64,000 bases of DNA from Sphingobacteriales bacterium (GTDB lineage: Bacteria; Bacteroidota; Bacteroidia; Sphingobacteriales; Sphingobacteriaceae): NCBI GenBank assembly GCA_004294495.1, contig REAS01000043.1, forward strand, positions 1 to 64,000, written 5' to 3'. Numbering within the stretch: the first letter of the stretch is position 1; every line of letters begins with the position of its first letter. The position numbers were made by a program, and so were the translations under genes. The notes under the pieces were generated by a model. It was not told where the DNA came from. It did no database searches and worked only from the letters and a program-made list of their open reading frames with translations. This document shows, in pieces, positions 39,517-50,244 of the stretch.

Positions 39517-41463
39517 CTAATTAAGTGTTAATAACTGAATATCAAGCTCTTCGTAAACCGAATTGTTGCTTTTATACTCGGGTACAATATGCTTCATTTT
39601 TTTCACCACTGCAACATCTTGATATAAATTTGCTAATTCTAATAATTTATCAATTTCTTTAGAAACTTGGTTAAAACAATATGCTCTAACTTTAGCAATC
39701 ATAATTTTTTGATGGTGTGTGGGTACAGTGTTTTCTAAATCGTTAAGTAATTCTTCGTACAACTTTTCGCCCGGTCTTAAGCCCGTAAATTCAATAGCAA
39801 TATCTTGCTCGGGTACTAAACCAGATAAACGAATCATTTTTCTTGCTAATTCAACAATTTTAACAGATTTACCCATGTCAAAAATAAAAATTTCGCCACC
39901 CTGACCCATTGCACCAGCTTCTAGAACTAATTTACAAGCTTCGGGTATAGTCATAAAAAAACGGGTTATTTCTGAATGAGTTACCGTAACTGGCCCTCCT
40001 TTTTGAATTTGCGCTTTAAACCTTGGTATAACCGAACCATTTGAGCCTAAAACATTACCAAAACGAGTGGTTATAAATTTAGTTTTACTCCCAGTCTCTT
40101 TACCGTTTAAATGGCTTAAACCATTATTATAAACAACATTGCTTTTTTTAAACGAATCAAATAAAGATTGTACATAAATTTCGGCAATGCGTTTTGATGC
40201 GCCCATAACATTGGTTGGGTTTACCGCTTTATCTGTGCTTACCATAACAAATTTGCGAACCAAAAATTTAACGGATAAATCGGCAATCACTTTGGTTCCT
40301 AAAACATTTGTTCTAATTGCTTCTGATGGATTGTTTTCCATCATTGGTACATGTTTATACGCTGCGGCGTGATAAACAAAATGTGGTTTAAACGCTTCAA
40401 AAAGCATTTTCATTCTATCGTAGTTTCTAACATCACCAATAAAAACAGTAATGTTGTTTTCAACATTTAAATCATGTAATTCTAACTGTAATTCGTGTAA
40501 AGCACTTTCGGCAACATCATTTAATATTATAAGTTGTGGCTTATACTTAACCAACTGATGTACCATTTCTCTACCAATTGAGCCAGCTGCACCAGTAACT
40601 AAAACACGTGTTCCGCAAATTTGGGCTTCTATAGTTTTTTCATCTATTTCTATAGCTTGGCGTTCTAATAAATCCTCAATATTTATATTTTGTATTTGAG
40701 TTGCTTTAAAATGCCCATTTATCCAGTTACGCATTGGTGGTACATTTAAAACCTTAACATTATGGTCTAAACAAATATCAACAATTTTATTTTTTCGTTC
40801 TACCGATAAGTTGGGAGTTGCCAGCACTAAATCATGTACCCCTTCTTCTTCTACTATTTTTATAAGATTAGATGAGTGATAAATTTTTACGTTATCAACC
40901 ACTTTACCCGCCTTTCTTTCATCGTCATCTACAAATGCTATAACATTCATGTTAACATCTGCATCATGATCTAAAGTTCTTTTAGTAGCAATACCTGTTT
41001 CACCTGCACCATAAACTATAACTTTTCTTTTATCTATTTTAAGATTTTTAATATACATGAAAAAGTACTTTACTAAAATACGATACGTTATTAAAAGTAA
41101 AAAAGAACATAATCCGTTAATTACTAATATCATAGTTGATATTATTTGAACTTTATAAAAACCAAATAAGTATAAATTGGTTATAAATAAAAATCCGTTA
41201 CTTATAATTATAGCTAATAAAATACGGAAACTATCTTGGGATGATGTATAGCGAACAATGCCCGCATAAGTTTTAACGTTAAAAAACACTAACGAATTTA
41301 TAACCGTAATAATAAAAAGATTACGGTTTAACTCTTCAAAATTTATTAAGTTGATATCAAAGTTTGATTTTATAAAATAGGCAAGTAAAAGGGATGATGT
41401 GCTAATAAAAAGATCGATAGAAAAAATAATCCATCTTGGCAAAATATTTATTTTACTGAACAT
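39517..41463 (-). CDS. membrane-bound nucleoside-diphosphate-sugar epimerase/dehydratase (CapD/WbpM/PglF-like)
   Basis: 648 aa; N-terminal TM segments, VTGAAGSIGREMVHQL, AAYKHVPMMENNPSEAI, STDKAVNPTNVMGASKR. Confidence 0.93.
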   Translation of the reverse strand: MFSKINILPRWIIFSIDLFISTSSLLLAYFIKSNFDINLINFEELNRNLFIITVINSLVFFNVKTYAGIVRYTSSQDSFRILLAIIISNGFLFITNLYLFGFYKVQIISTMILVINGLCSFLLLITYRILVKYFFMYIKNLKIDKRKVIVYGAGETGIATKRTLDHDADVNMNVIAFVDDDERKAGKVVDNVKIYHSSNLIKIVEEEGVHDLVLATPNLSVERKNKIVDICLDHNVKVLNVPPMRNWINGHFKATQIQNINIEDLLERQAIEIDEKTIEAQICGTRVLVTGAAGSIGREMVHQLVKYKPQLIILNDVAESALHELQLELHDLNVENNITVFIGDVRNYDRMKMLFEAFKPHFVYHAAAYKHVPMMENNPSEAIRTNVLGTKVIADLSVKFLVRKFVMVSTDKAVNPTNVMGASKRIAEIYVQSLFDSFKKSNVVYNNGLSHLNGKETGSKTKFITTRFGNVLGSNGSVIPRFKAQIQKGGPVTVTHSEITRFFMTIPEACKLVLEAGAMGQGGEIFIFDMGKSVKIVELARKMIRLSGLVPEQDIAIEFTGLRPGEKLYEELLNDLENTVPTHHQKIMIAKVRAYCFNQVSKEIDKLLELANLYQDVAVVKKMKHIVPEYKSNNSVYEELDIQLLTLN

Positions 41464-41665
41464 AATTTAGCTAGGTATAGTGTCACAAATATAATTAAAT
41501 ATGTAACAATTTAATTTATGCTTGAATAAAAGGCAAACAACTTAATGTGGTGAACCCTGTTGGTTTGGGTTTACAATATAAAGTAGTAATTATACAGTTT
41601 TTAATTTCCTGTTACAAATTAATAAGTATAATTAATAAAAAGATTATTTTTAAGTATTTGTGTTA

Positions 41666-42409
41666 TTAATTTGCTATTAAAACAATATAAGGAGATAAAA
41701 ATTTATTTTCTACTCGTATTATTCTAGTTAAAATTTTTCCGAAGAGCCAAATAGCTTTTACCATATTTTGTACCCATTTTGGTTTTTCTGATTTATTTTC
41801 TAACCAGGTACTAAAGCCACCATAATAAAACGTTTGCACATTTTTTAAGCCTAACTCTTTGGCTGTTGCCGATAGTAAATCTAAATCCATACAATCTATA
41901 TAATGTTTATTGTAGTTTTCTGGGTCGAATGATTTTTGAACCCAACCATTTACACCTTTAAAGTTTGGCAATGTTATAAATAATGTTCCATTCTGATTTA
42001 AAAACTCTAAATGTTTGGCAATTATATTCTTGGTGTCTAAAAAATGTTCTATTAAACCAAAAGAACTTACTAAATCGTACTTTTTTAACGGTTTATATTT
42101 AAATAAATCTGCTTCAATAATATCAATATCGGTAATAGCCAAATTGTTAAAAACCAATACATCTTCTATAATTTGAGGATGTATAAAATAATCGAAAAGG
42201 GTAGCTTTTAAAGCAAAATATTTTTTTAAAAATACCGAATAATAGCCCGGAAAGCCCCCCAGCTCTATTACCGATTTTATGCCTCGTTGCTTAATAATAT
42301 CACTTAATAGAGGCGCAAAAGTATAATTAGGGTTGATTTTTACAATTAAGTTTTTTTTTGATTCCCAAAAGTTTTTCCAAAAATTATTGTCGGTTAGCTG
42401 GTTATTCAT
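41666..42409 (-). CDS. class I SAM-dependent methyltransferase
   Basis: 247 aa; VIELGGFPGYYSVFLKKYF, YDLVSSFGLIEHFLD, GTLFITLPNFKG. Confidence 0.85.
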   Translation of the reverse strand: MNNQLTDNNFWKNFWESKKNLIVKINPNYTFAPLLSDIIKQRGIKSVIELGGFPGYYSVFLKKYFALKATLFDYFIHPQIIEDVLVFNNLAITDIDIIEADLFKYKPLKKYDLVSSFGLIEHFLDTKNIIAKHLEFLNQNGTLFITLPNFKGVNGWVQKSFDPENYNKHYIDCMDLDLLSATAKELGLKNVQTFYYGGFSTWLENKSEKPKWVQNMVKAIWLFGKILTRIIRVENKFLSPYIVLIAN

Positions 42410-42416
42410 TTTTAAT

Positions 42417-42914
42417 TTATACTAATATTCTTGCAGGGTTGCCAACTACGGTACAATTATCGGGTATATTTTTAACTATCACGGTGCCGGCACCAATTTT
42501 TACGTTATTACCTATTGTAATATCCCCAATAATACAAACATTTGCGCCAATATCAACATAGTTTCCAATTTTGGGGCAAGCGATAAAACTTCCATCTTTT
42601 AAAATTTTATGGCCAATGGTGGTGCTGTTTCTTAAAATACAATAATTGCCAATTTGCACTCCTTGATTGATTACCAAAGCTTGACCATGATAAATTATTA
42701 AGCCTTTACCCACTTTTGTTTTTCGAGGTAACTCTATCCCTAAAAACCATTCTACAAAAACGTGGTAAAAACCTAAATAAACACATATTAACAATGCAAT
42801 AGCAATGTGCTTATTGGCTAACTGTGCAAGTCTGAACATAAAAAGCACCATTTTTGCTTTTAAATTCCCTTTGTTTTGTTTTTGGTCTTGAGTTAAAAAA
42901 GCAACTACTCCCAT
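42417..42914 (-). CDS. serine acetyltransferase-like hexapeptide-repeat transferase
   Basis: 165 aa; GLIIYHGQALVINQGVQIGNYCILRNSTTIGHK, hexapeptide repeats, VVGNPARILV. Confidence 0.88.
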   Translation of the reverse strand: MGVVAFLTQDQKQNKGNLKAKMVLFMFRLAQLANKHIAIALLICVYLGFYHVFVEWFLGIELPRKTKVGKGLIIYHGQALVINQGVQIGNYCILRNSTTIGHKILKDGSFIACPKIGNYVDIGANVCIIGDITIGNNVKIGAGTVIVKNIPDNCTVVGNPARILV

Positions 42915-42984
42915 TATGTATTTAAAAAATTTATATAATTACCTGCATTTTTAATAATTTGCAAGATATTAACAATTATACTTT

Positions 42985-44265
42985 TTGAAAGCACCTATAC
43001 AAAATTTAATACAAGTAACTTTAATAAACACTGCCGACACTGGCGGCGGGGCAGCAGTTGCATGTACAAGATTGCTTAAAGCATTAGCAGGCAAGGTAAA
43101 TGTGCAAATGTTGGTTCAATACAAAAAAAATAATGCGCCCGAAATTATATCAATACTAAAAACCAAGTTTGAGTTTTTAGGGGCAAGACTAAACTTTTTG
43201 TACGAACGCTTGCCCTTTATTGCCTTTTATGAGAAAAACAAACAGGTGCGGTTTGCATTTTCCACAGCTAATGTGGGTACCAATATTTCTAAAAACAATA
43301 TAATTAAAGAAGCTGATGTTTTACATATACACTGGATAAACAGTGGGTTTTTGTCGATAAAAAACCTGAACCAACTTTTTAATTTAAGAAAACCAATTGT
43401 GTTTACCTTACACGATATGTGGGCTTTTACAGGTGGCTGCCATTATGCGGGCGAGTGTAAAAATTTTATTGAAAATTGCGGTGCTTGTAAATTTTTAAGA
43501 AACCCAAGCATTAATGATATTTCTAAAAAAGGCTGGCTATCAAAAAACAATCTTTACCAACAAAACAACAGAATAGTTTTTGTAGCTTGTAGCAATTGGA
43601 TGGCACAGATGGCTAAACAGAGCAGTTTATTAGCAGGTGCTAGAATAGAAATCATACCAAACCCAATTGATACTTTAATTTATAAACCATTAAATAAAAT
43701 TAAAATTAGAGAAAAATGGGGATTTAAAGTAGATGCTACACTTATTATATTTGGTGCGGCAAACATCAACGATAAGCGTAAAGGTATTGCTTACTTAATT
43801 GATGCTTTACAAATTTTAAAAGATAAATTCCCAAGCCATAAACTTCAAATTGTACTTTTTGGTAAAAATAATTTACTAGATGTTTCGCAATTCCCCTTCC
43901 CCACAAAAAACTTATCAATAATAACTGCCGAACAAGATTTAGTAGAAATTTATAACCTTGCCGATGTTTTTGTGCTACCATCGTTAGAAGATAATTTACC
44001 CAATATGGTAATGGAAGCTATGGCTTGTGGTGTTCCTGTTGTTGCCTTTAACCAAGGCGGAATACCCGAAATGATAGACCATAAACAAAACGGGTATGTT
44101 GCACAATACCAATCTGCCAATGATTTTGCACAAGGAATAAACTGGGTTTTATCTAAGGATGCTGATTTGCTTAAAAATAAGGCAAGGCAAAAAGTACTTG
44201 ATAATTATTCGGAAACAATGGTTGCGCAAAAGTATATTCAAGTTTACCAATCGTTACAAAATTAA
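42985..44265 (+). CDS. glycosyltransferase family 4 protein
   Basis: 426 aa; TADTGGGAAVACTRLLKAL, LHIHWINSGFLS, FVLPSLEDNLPNMVMEAMACGVPVVAFNQGGIPEMI; TTG start. Confidence 0.93.
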   Translation: MKAPIQNLIQVTLINTADTGGGAAVACTRLLKALAGKVNVQMLVQYKKNNAPEIISILKTKFEFLGARLNFLYERLPFIAFYEKNKQVRFAFSTANVGTNISKNNIIKEADVLHIHWINSGFLSIKNLNQLFNLRKPIVFTLHDMWAFTGGCHYAGECKNFIENCGACKFLRNPSINDISKKGWLSKNNLYQQNNRIVFVACSNWMAQMAKQSSLLAGARIEIIPNPIDTLIYKPLNKIKIREKWGFKVDATLIIFGAANINDKRKGIAYLIDALQILKDKFPSHKLQIVLFGKNNLLDVSQFPFPTKNLSIITAEQDLVEIYNLADVFVLPSLEDNLPNMVMEAMACGVPVVAFNQGGIPEMIDHKQNGYVAQYQSANDFAQGINWVLSKDADLLKNKARQKVLDNYSETMVAQKYIQVYQSLQN

Positions 44266-44270
44266 AACCT

Positions 44271-45020
44271 ATGGAAAACCCTGTTTTAACCGTAATAACA
44301 GTTGTTTATAATAATGTGGAACACATTGAACGAACATTAATATCGGTAATAAACCAAACCTACAAAAATATAGAGTACATAGTTATTGATGGTGCAAGTA
44401 CCGATGGGACTTTAGAAATAATTAACCAATACAGTAATAAAATAGCTACCATAATATCAGAAAAAGACGATGGCATTTACTACGCCATGAATAAAGGTTT
44501 GGCGTTAGCTAAAGGAAATTATGTTTTGTTTATGAACTCGGGCGATGAGATATTTGAACCCGCCACAGTTGAAAAAATATTTATATTGCCTTACGCAGAT
44601 ATTTATTACGGCGAAACATTAATGATTAATGATAATTTAGAAATACTTGGCCAACGCCGTCATAAATCTCCAACAAAATTAACCTTAAACAGTTTTAAAT
44701 ATGGCATGAGTGTAAGTCACCAAGCTATTTACATTAACACACAATTACTACAACCATATAATACTAATTTTAAACTAAGTGCCGATATTGATTGGATTTT
44801 AAACGCAATAAAAAAATCTAAAACTATAAGCAATACCAATATGTATGTTGCAAAATATTTGGTAGGTGGTATGTCTAAAACCAAACATTGGCAAAGCCTA
44901 AAAGAGCGATTTTTGATATTTAAAACCTATTATGGTTTATTGCCAACCCTGTTTAACCACACCATAATTGCTTTTAAATTAAGTGTGTACTGGTTAAAAA
45001 ATAAAAGAACAAACGATTAA
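44271..45020 (+). CDS. glycosyltransferase family 2 protein
   Basis: 249 aa; LTVITVVYNNVEHIERTLISVINQTYKNIEYIVIDGASTDGT. Confidence 0.93.
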   Translation: MENPVLTVITVVYNNVEHIERTLISVINQTYKNIEYIVIDGASTDGTLEIINQYSNKIATIISEKDDGIYYAMNKGLALAKGNYVLFMNSGDEIFEPATVEKIFILPYADIYYGETLMINDNLEILGQRRHKSPTKLTLNSFKYGMSVSHQAIYINTQLLQPYNTNFKLSADIDWILNAIKKSKTISNTNMYVAKYLVGGMSKTKHWQSLKERFLIFKTYYGLLPTLFNHTIIAFKLSVYWLKNKRTND

Positions 45021-45076
45021 TAATACCATGTAAATTAATACTATTGCTGTAAGTTGTAGAATCAATAAAACAAAAA

Positions 45077-45100
45077 AACCGCCATTATAAACGGCGGTTA
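45077..45100 (+). terminator. hairpin terminator-like stem
   Basis: AACCGCC...GGCGGTT flanked by A and T tracts. Confidence 0.6.
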
Positions 45101-45126
45101 TTTGTTATACGCTATATTTACCTTTA

Positions 45127-45245
45127 ATAGTAGCACAATTTTAGCCACCTAAACCCGGGTGAAATGGCAGCCCCTTTTTTTTCAAAAGGGCTATAATGTA
45201 ACACGGGAGGGAATTTGGTTAAGTGCTACAACTGTGCTTTACTAA
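45127..45245. repeat. palindromic structured intergenic element
   Basis: Outer pairing GTAGCAC/GTGCTAC and inner 10-bp perfect stem AGCCCCTTTT...AAAAGGGGCT. Confidence 0.55.
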
Positions 45246-45252
45246 TAAAAAA

Positions 45253-46524
45253 TTAACCTATTACGGTGCCGTTTGGTATTACTGCATTTTTTTTAATTAC
45301 TACAATACCATCTTTTGCGGTGTAGGTATCGTAATCACCTTCTTTTATGTGTGCGCCACCGGTGATAGTTACATTATTGCCTATAAAGCAGTTTTTATCT
45401 AAAATAGCATTTTTAATTATGCAATTTTCACCAATACCTGTTAGTGGTTTTTGCGATTGGCGCAAACCTTCTATTTCTTCAATGGTTTGGTAATAATCGC
45501 TACCCATTATGTAACAATTTGATACGATGGTGTTATGCCCAATACGTGACCTTATACCTACTACACAGCGGGTTAACTCTTTTGCATGGATAATACAACC
45601 GTCGGATATAATGGTGTTTGTTAATATTGTACCCGATACTTTTGAGGGTGGCAACATTCGAGCTCTACTATATATAGGAGATTGGTCGAACAGGTTAAAT
45701 TTTGGTACATCATCGGTTAAGCCTAGGTTAGCTTCAAAAAACGAATCAATATTACCAATATCTGTCCAGTAACCTTCAAATTGGTAGCTTAAAATTTTGT
45801 TTATGCCAATAGCTTCGGGTATAATTTCGCCTCCAAAATCATGACGGAGATTACCTTCCAACATATCAATCAAAATTTTGCGGTTAAATAAATAAATACC
45901 CATTGATGCTAGGTGAATGCGATTTTGAGCCTGCATTTCTTCGCCCGTATCAGATACCCAATCTTTCAACAATGCTGCGGCGGGTTTCTCAATAAACGAT
46001 GTTATTTCTAAATCGTCGTTGGCTTTTAAAATACCAAAACTGGTTGCATCTTTTGCGTTTACAGGTATTGTTGCAATGGTAATATCGGCATTGCGGGCAA
46101 TATGCCTATCAACCATTTCGCTAAAATCCATTTGGTAAAGTTGGTCTCCTGATAGGATAAGCACATACTCAAACTCGTGTTGTTTTAAGTGGTGCAAACT
46201 TTGCCTTACGGCATCGGCAGTACCTTGATACCAACCTTTGTTATCTGGAGTTTGTTCGGCAGCTAAAATATCAACAAAAGCATCAGTAAAAACGCTAAAA
46301 TGGTAGGTGTTTTTAATGTGTTTGTTTAGCGATGCTGAGTTAAACTGGGTTAAAACAAAAATACGTTTTAAGCCAGAGTTTATACAGTTAGAAATGGGAA
46401 TATCAACCAACCTGTATTTACCGGCAATAGGTACTGCGGGTTTAGAGCGGCTGGCGGTTAACGGAAAAAGGCGTGAGCCTTGGCCACCTCCAAGAATAAT
46501 GGAGATTACTTTTTCTGATTTCAT
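45253..46524 (-). CDS. glgC: glucose-1-phosphate adenylyltransferase
   Basis: 423 aa; ILGGGQGSRLFPLTASRSKPAVPIAGKYRLVDIPISNCINSG. Confidence 0.97.
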   Translation of the reverse strand: MKSEKVISIILGGGQGSRLFPLTASRSKPAVPIAGKYRLVDIPISNCINSGLKRIFVLTQFNSASLNKHIKNTYHFSVFTDAFVDILAAEQTPDNKGWYQGTADAVRQSLHHLKQHEFEYVLILSGDQLYQMDFSEMVDRHIARNADITIATIPVNAKDATSFGILKANDDLEITSFIEKPAAALLKDWVSDTGEEMQAQNRIHLASMGIYLFNRKILIDMLEGNLRHDFGGEIIPEAIGINKILSYQFEGYWTDIGNIDSFFEANLGLTDDVPKFNLFDQSPIYSRARMLPPSKVSGTILTNTIISDGCIIHAKELTRCVVGIRSRIGHNTIVSNCYIMGSDYYQTIEEIEGLRQSQKPLTGIGENCIIKNAILDKNCFIGNNVTITGGAHIKEGDYDTYTAKDGIVVIKKNAVIPNGTVIG

Positions 46525-47942
46525 ATTGTGGTTTTTAAGCGGTTATATAATTGTATGTATTGGCTGGCCGATTGGGCCCAAGAGAAATTTAAACCCATTG
46601 CTTTCTTTCGTAAAGCGGCTGTTTTTTTGGTATTGGTGTAAAGTGTTATTGCCCGTTGTATGGCGTGGCTAACATCTTCGTTATTAGTGTTTTGAAAGCG
46701 AATTCCGTATCCTTCTTCTTCTTCTTCAAAATCTATTACAGTATCTTTTAAACCGCCAGTGCTACGTACAACTGGTATGGTTCCATATTTTAAGGCGTAG
46801 AGTTGGTTTAGGCCGCAGGGTTCAACCCTTGATGGCATTAAAATAAAATCGGCAGCGGCATAAATACGGTGCGATAGTTGCTCATCGTATCCTATAAAAA
46901 CATTGAAATTTTCGGATTTTGGGATAGCTGCCAACGCTTCTTCGATATACTTTTCGCCCGAGCCTAATACTAAAAAACTTACCTGCCCTTTAAATTGTTC
47001 TAAACAACTGCTAAATACTTGGGGTAAAATATCGGCTCCTTTTTCTAAAACCAAACGGCCTATAAAGGTAATTAAGGGTTTGCTATCATCTAACCCAAAC
47101 TGAGCACAAAGGTCTTTTTTATTGGCTTCTTTACCTTTTTTTTGTGTAGTAATGGTGTAATTGTGGGGTATCATTGTATCGGTTTTTGTATCCCAAACAT
47201 CGGTATCAATACCGTTAATAATACCTAAACCTTTATAGCTTTCCATCTCAAACAAGTGCTCTAAGTTATTTGAGTTTATTTTAAGTTCCTCTAAATAACC
47301 GGGCGACACAGTTGTGTAAACAGTACAGCATTTTACTGCTGTTGCCAGCGAGTTTATGCAACCGGCCCAATCTAACAAGCCTGTTTTACTGGCATCTACT
47401 TGGGGTAGGTAGTAAAATTTATCCCACCCAAACCAGCCTTGGTATTGTGCATTGTGTATGGTTAAAACGGTAGGTGTATTACGCAACGAATCGAACCTTG
47501 AAGAAAAATTTACTAAAAATGGTACTAAACCGCTATGATGATCGTGACAATGAAAAACATCAACTTTTATTTGTTGTGCAATTACCCACTCTAATACCGA
47601 AATTTGGTAGGCTATAAATTGCTCTATTTCATCGGGATAGCAGTAAACATCGGGCCTATCTATTAACCCGGGTATTTTTATTAGATATAATTCAAAACCT
47701 AAAACGTTGCTGGTTTCTTTTAAAACTTCGAAGTTAAAACCACGATTTCCCAAGTTAGATTGGCCATTATATACCGTTTCAAAAGTGTGGGTTTGGGTAA
47801 ATTTTTTATCGTAAAATGGTAAAACTACTTTGGCATCAACGCCTTTTTGTACCAAATATTTAGGTAATGCGCCAACAACATCGCCTAAGCCGCCAACTTT
47901 GGCAACTGGGTAACACTCGGCACTTAGGTGAAAAACTGTCAT
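46521..47942 (-). CDS. glgA: glycogen synthase (GT5)
   Basis: 473 aa; SAECYPVAKVGGLGDVVGALPKYL, HCHDHHSGLVP, PSRVEPCGLNQLYALKYGTIPVVRSTGGLKDTV. Confidence 0.95.
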   Translation of the reverse strand: MTVFHLSAECYPVAKVGGLGDVVGALPKYLVQKGVDAKVVLPFYDKKFTQTHTFETVYNGQSNLGNRGFNFEVLKETSNVLGFELYLIKIPGLIDRPDVYCYPDEIEQFIAYQISVLEWVIAQQIKVDVFHCHDHHSGLVPFLVNFSSRFDSLRNTPTVLTIHNAQYQGWFGWDKFYYLPQVDASKTGLLDWAGCINSLATAVKCCTVYTTVSPGYLEELKINSNNLEHLFEMESYKGLGIINGIDTDVWDTKTDTMIPHNYTITTQKKGKEANKKDLCAQFGLDDSKPLITFIGRLVLEKGADILPQVFSSCLEQFKGQVSFLVLGSGEKYIEEALAAIPKSENFNVFIGYDEQLSHRIYAAADFILMPSRVEPCGLNQLYALKYGTIPVVRSTGGLKDTVIDFEEEEEGYGIRFQNTNNEDVSHAIQRAITLYTNTKKTAALRKKAMGLNFSWAQSASQYIQLYNRLKTTI

Positions 47943-48419
47943 TAATAATTTGGTTTGATTGGGTACATATATAACAATAAAGTTTTGAACAAAATATTAA
48001 AAATATAATTTTCTCTTATTTTTTGCTTATTTGTAACAAGCCTAAATGTTTTTTTTAAATTGACTATTTTTTTGCCATTAATGTTGTGGTTTTTGTATTA
48101 TCGTTTTACTAAATAAAACCCTATTTGTACTTTATTACCCTAAAATATTTATAAAGTTTTAACTCTGACAATATATTTTTTAAGTTTTATCAATAGCAAA
48201 ACATATTTGAAAATATTTATAGTATAAGGCTTAATTCTGCTTATATAAAAGTGAGTAAGGCAAATTAAGGAAATGGTAAATAATTTATGCGCTTAAAATG
48301 TACAAATACAATAATTGCGTTTAAATACATTTTTTGTTATCCTTTTTTCCAACTAAATTTGAAGCACTTACTTAAAATTAATTGTTTAGTTTTTTGTTAA
48401 TTTTTAAGGAGCAAAAAAA

Positions 48420-49412
48420 ATGAAAATCTTATTTGCAATACAAGGTACAGGCAACGGACACATTAGCCGAGCCCGAGAAATTATTCCATACCTGCAACAA
48501 CACGGCGAAGTTGATATACTTATAAGTGGCACCCAAGCCGATGTTAGCCTTACCCAACCTGTAAAATATCGGTTTCATGGCTTTAGTTTTGTTTTTGGCA
48601 AAAATGGAGGGGTAAACCACTGGCAAACATTTAAAATTATAAAATTATGGCAGTTTTGGAAAGATATGAATAGCATACCTTTAAGCGATTACAATTTAAT
48701 TGTAAACGATTTTGAACCTTTAACTGCTTGGGCTTGCAAATTAAAAAAGGTAAAAAGCGTATCGTTAAGTCACCAAGCATCATTTGTTTCAGCAAACACA
48801 CCAAAGCCTATAAAAGATGGGCCAAAATACGCTCAACTAATTTTAAAATATTACGCACCAACTAGCCATCATATTGGTTTCCATTTTAAGGCTTACGCCG
48901 ATTTTATTCACACACCTGTAATACGGTCTCAAATTAGAAACCTTGTACCACAAAATTTAGGTCATTACACCGTATATTTACCAGCAATTGACGATAAAAA
49001 ACTTTTAAAACACTTGCATGCTTTACCAAATATACAATGGCAAGTATTTAGCAAACACCAAAAAACGCCCTATCAATACGCCAACGTAAAAATAAATGCT
49101 ATTAATAACGAAGCATTTAATACCAGTTTAGCAAATTGCGAAGGTTTGTTAACAGGCGGTGGTTTTGAAGGCCCTGCCGAAGCTTTATTTTTAGGTAAAA
49201 AACTATTGATGGTACCCATGACCAACCAGTACGAGCAGGAATGCAATGCCGAAGCGGCCCGCCTTATGGGTGTAACTGTTGTAACTAGAATAAACAGACA
49301 CTTTGCAGGTAAACTAAAGCTTTGGGTGGCAAACAAAAACAAAGTAGCTGTAAATTTTATTGACGAAACAGAAGCTATTGTAGCGAATATGGTAAAAAAA
49401 TACGCCGAGTAG
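48420..49412 (+). CDS. glycosyltransferase family protein (MurG/UGT-like, Glyco_trans_1_3 type)
   Basis: 330 aa; MKILFAIQGTGNGHISRAREI, GLLTGGGFEGPAEALFLGKKLLMVPMTNQYEQECNA. Confidence 0.85.
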   Translation: MKILFAIQGTGNGHISRAREIIPYLQQHGEVDILISGTQADVSLTQPVKYRFHGFSFVFGKNGGVNHWQTFKIIKLWQFWKDMNSIPLSDYNLIVNDFEPLTAWACKLKKVKSVSLSHQASFVSANTPKPIKDGPKYAQLILKYYAPTSHHIGFHFKAYADFIHTPVIRSQIRNLVPQNLGHYTVYLPAIDDKKLLKHLHALPNIQWQVFSKHQKTPYQYANVKINAINNEAFNTSLANCEGLLTGGGFEGPAEALFLGKKLLMVPMTNQYEQECNAEAARLMGVTVVTRINRHFAGKLKLWVANKNKVAVNFIDETEAIVANMVKKYAE

Positions 49413-49450
49413 TTTGGTGCGAATTTGTTAAAAACTAAAAATCCAACCAA

Positions 49451-50146
49451 TTGAAAAACAAAAAACACATTTTTTTTGACTTAGACCATACCATTTGGGA
49501 TTTTGATAAAAATGCCGAAGAAACCCTTTTCGAGTTATACAATAATTATCAACTTAAAAATTTAGGATTAAACTCGGTAGATGTTTTTGTAGAAACCTAC
49601 ACACAAAATAACCATGGTTTATGGTTAGATTATCATTTAGGGAAAATTAGTAAAGCTGTTTTAAGAGAAACTCGCTTTAAAAAAACATTTATCGACTTAG
49701 GGCTTTCGCCCGAACTTATTCCCGAAAATTTTGAAGAAGATTATGTTACTATTTGCCCAACAAAAACCAATTTGTTTGAGGGAGCACATAAAACTTTAGC
49801 TTATTTAAAAGAGAAATACCATTTACACCTTATATCAAACGGGTTTAAAGAAAGTACTGAGTATAAGGTAAAAAATACTGCTTTAACACCTTATTTTAAA
49901 AACGTAATCATATCTGAAGTGGTAGGTATAAATAAACCCGATAAAGCTATTTTTGAATATGCCCTAAATAAAGCTGGCGGTAAAATCAGCGAAAGCGTAA
50001 TGATAGGCGATAGCATAGAAGCCGATATACGTGGCGCAATGAGTTTTGGTATGGATGCAATTTTTTTTAACCCCAATAAATTAGACAAACCCACGGATGT
50101 AGTTTTCGAAATTTATAGCTTAAACGAACTACAAGAAAGGTTGTAA
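49451..50146 (+). CDS. YjjG-family HAD hydrolase (noncanonical pyrimidine nucleotidase-like)
   Basis: 231 aa; IFFDLDHTIWDFDKNAEETL, LISNGFKESTEYKV, MIGDSIEADIRGAMSFGMDAIFFN. Confidence 0.9.
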   Translation: MKNKKHIFFDLDHTIWDFDKNAEETLFELYNNYQLKNLGLNSVDVFVETYTQNNHGLWLDYHLGKISKAVLRETRFKKTFIDLGLSPELIPENFEEDYVTICPTKTNLFEGAHKTLAYLKEKYHLHLISNGFKESTEYKVKNTALTPYFKNVIISEVVGINKPDKAIFEYALNKAGGKISESVMIGDSIEADIRGAMSFGMDAIFFNPNKLDKPTDVVFEIYSLNELQERL

Positions 50147-50244
50147 GTTATTAACAATAAAAGCATTACCAACAGCACTATAATTTAATACCAACTTAAC
50201 ATTTAAGATATTTTAAGTATACAAATTTGTAAAACTCAAAAATT

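Noticed and set aside
46307-46672. 121-aa plus-strand ORF across the glgC/glgA junction
   Set aside because: Antisense to two well-supported overlapping genes.
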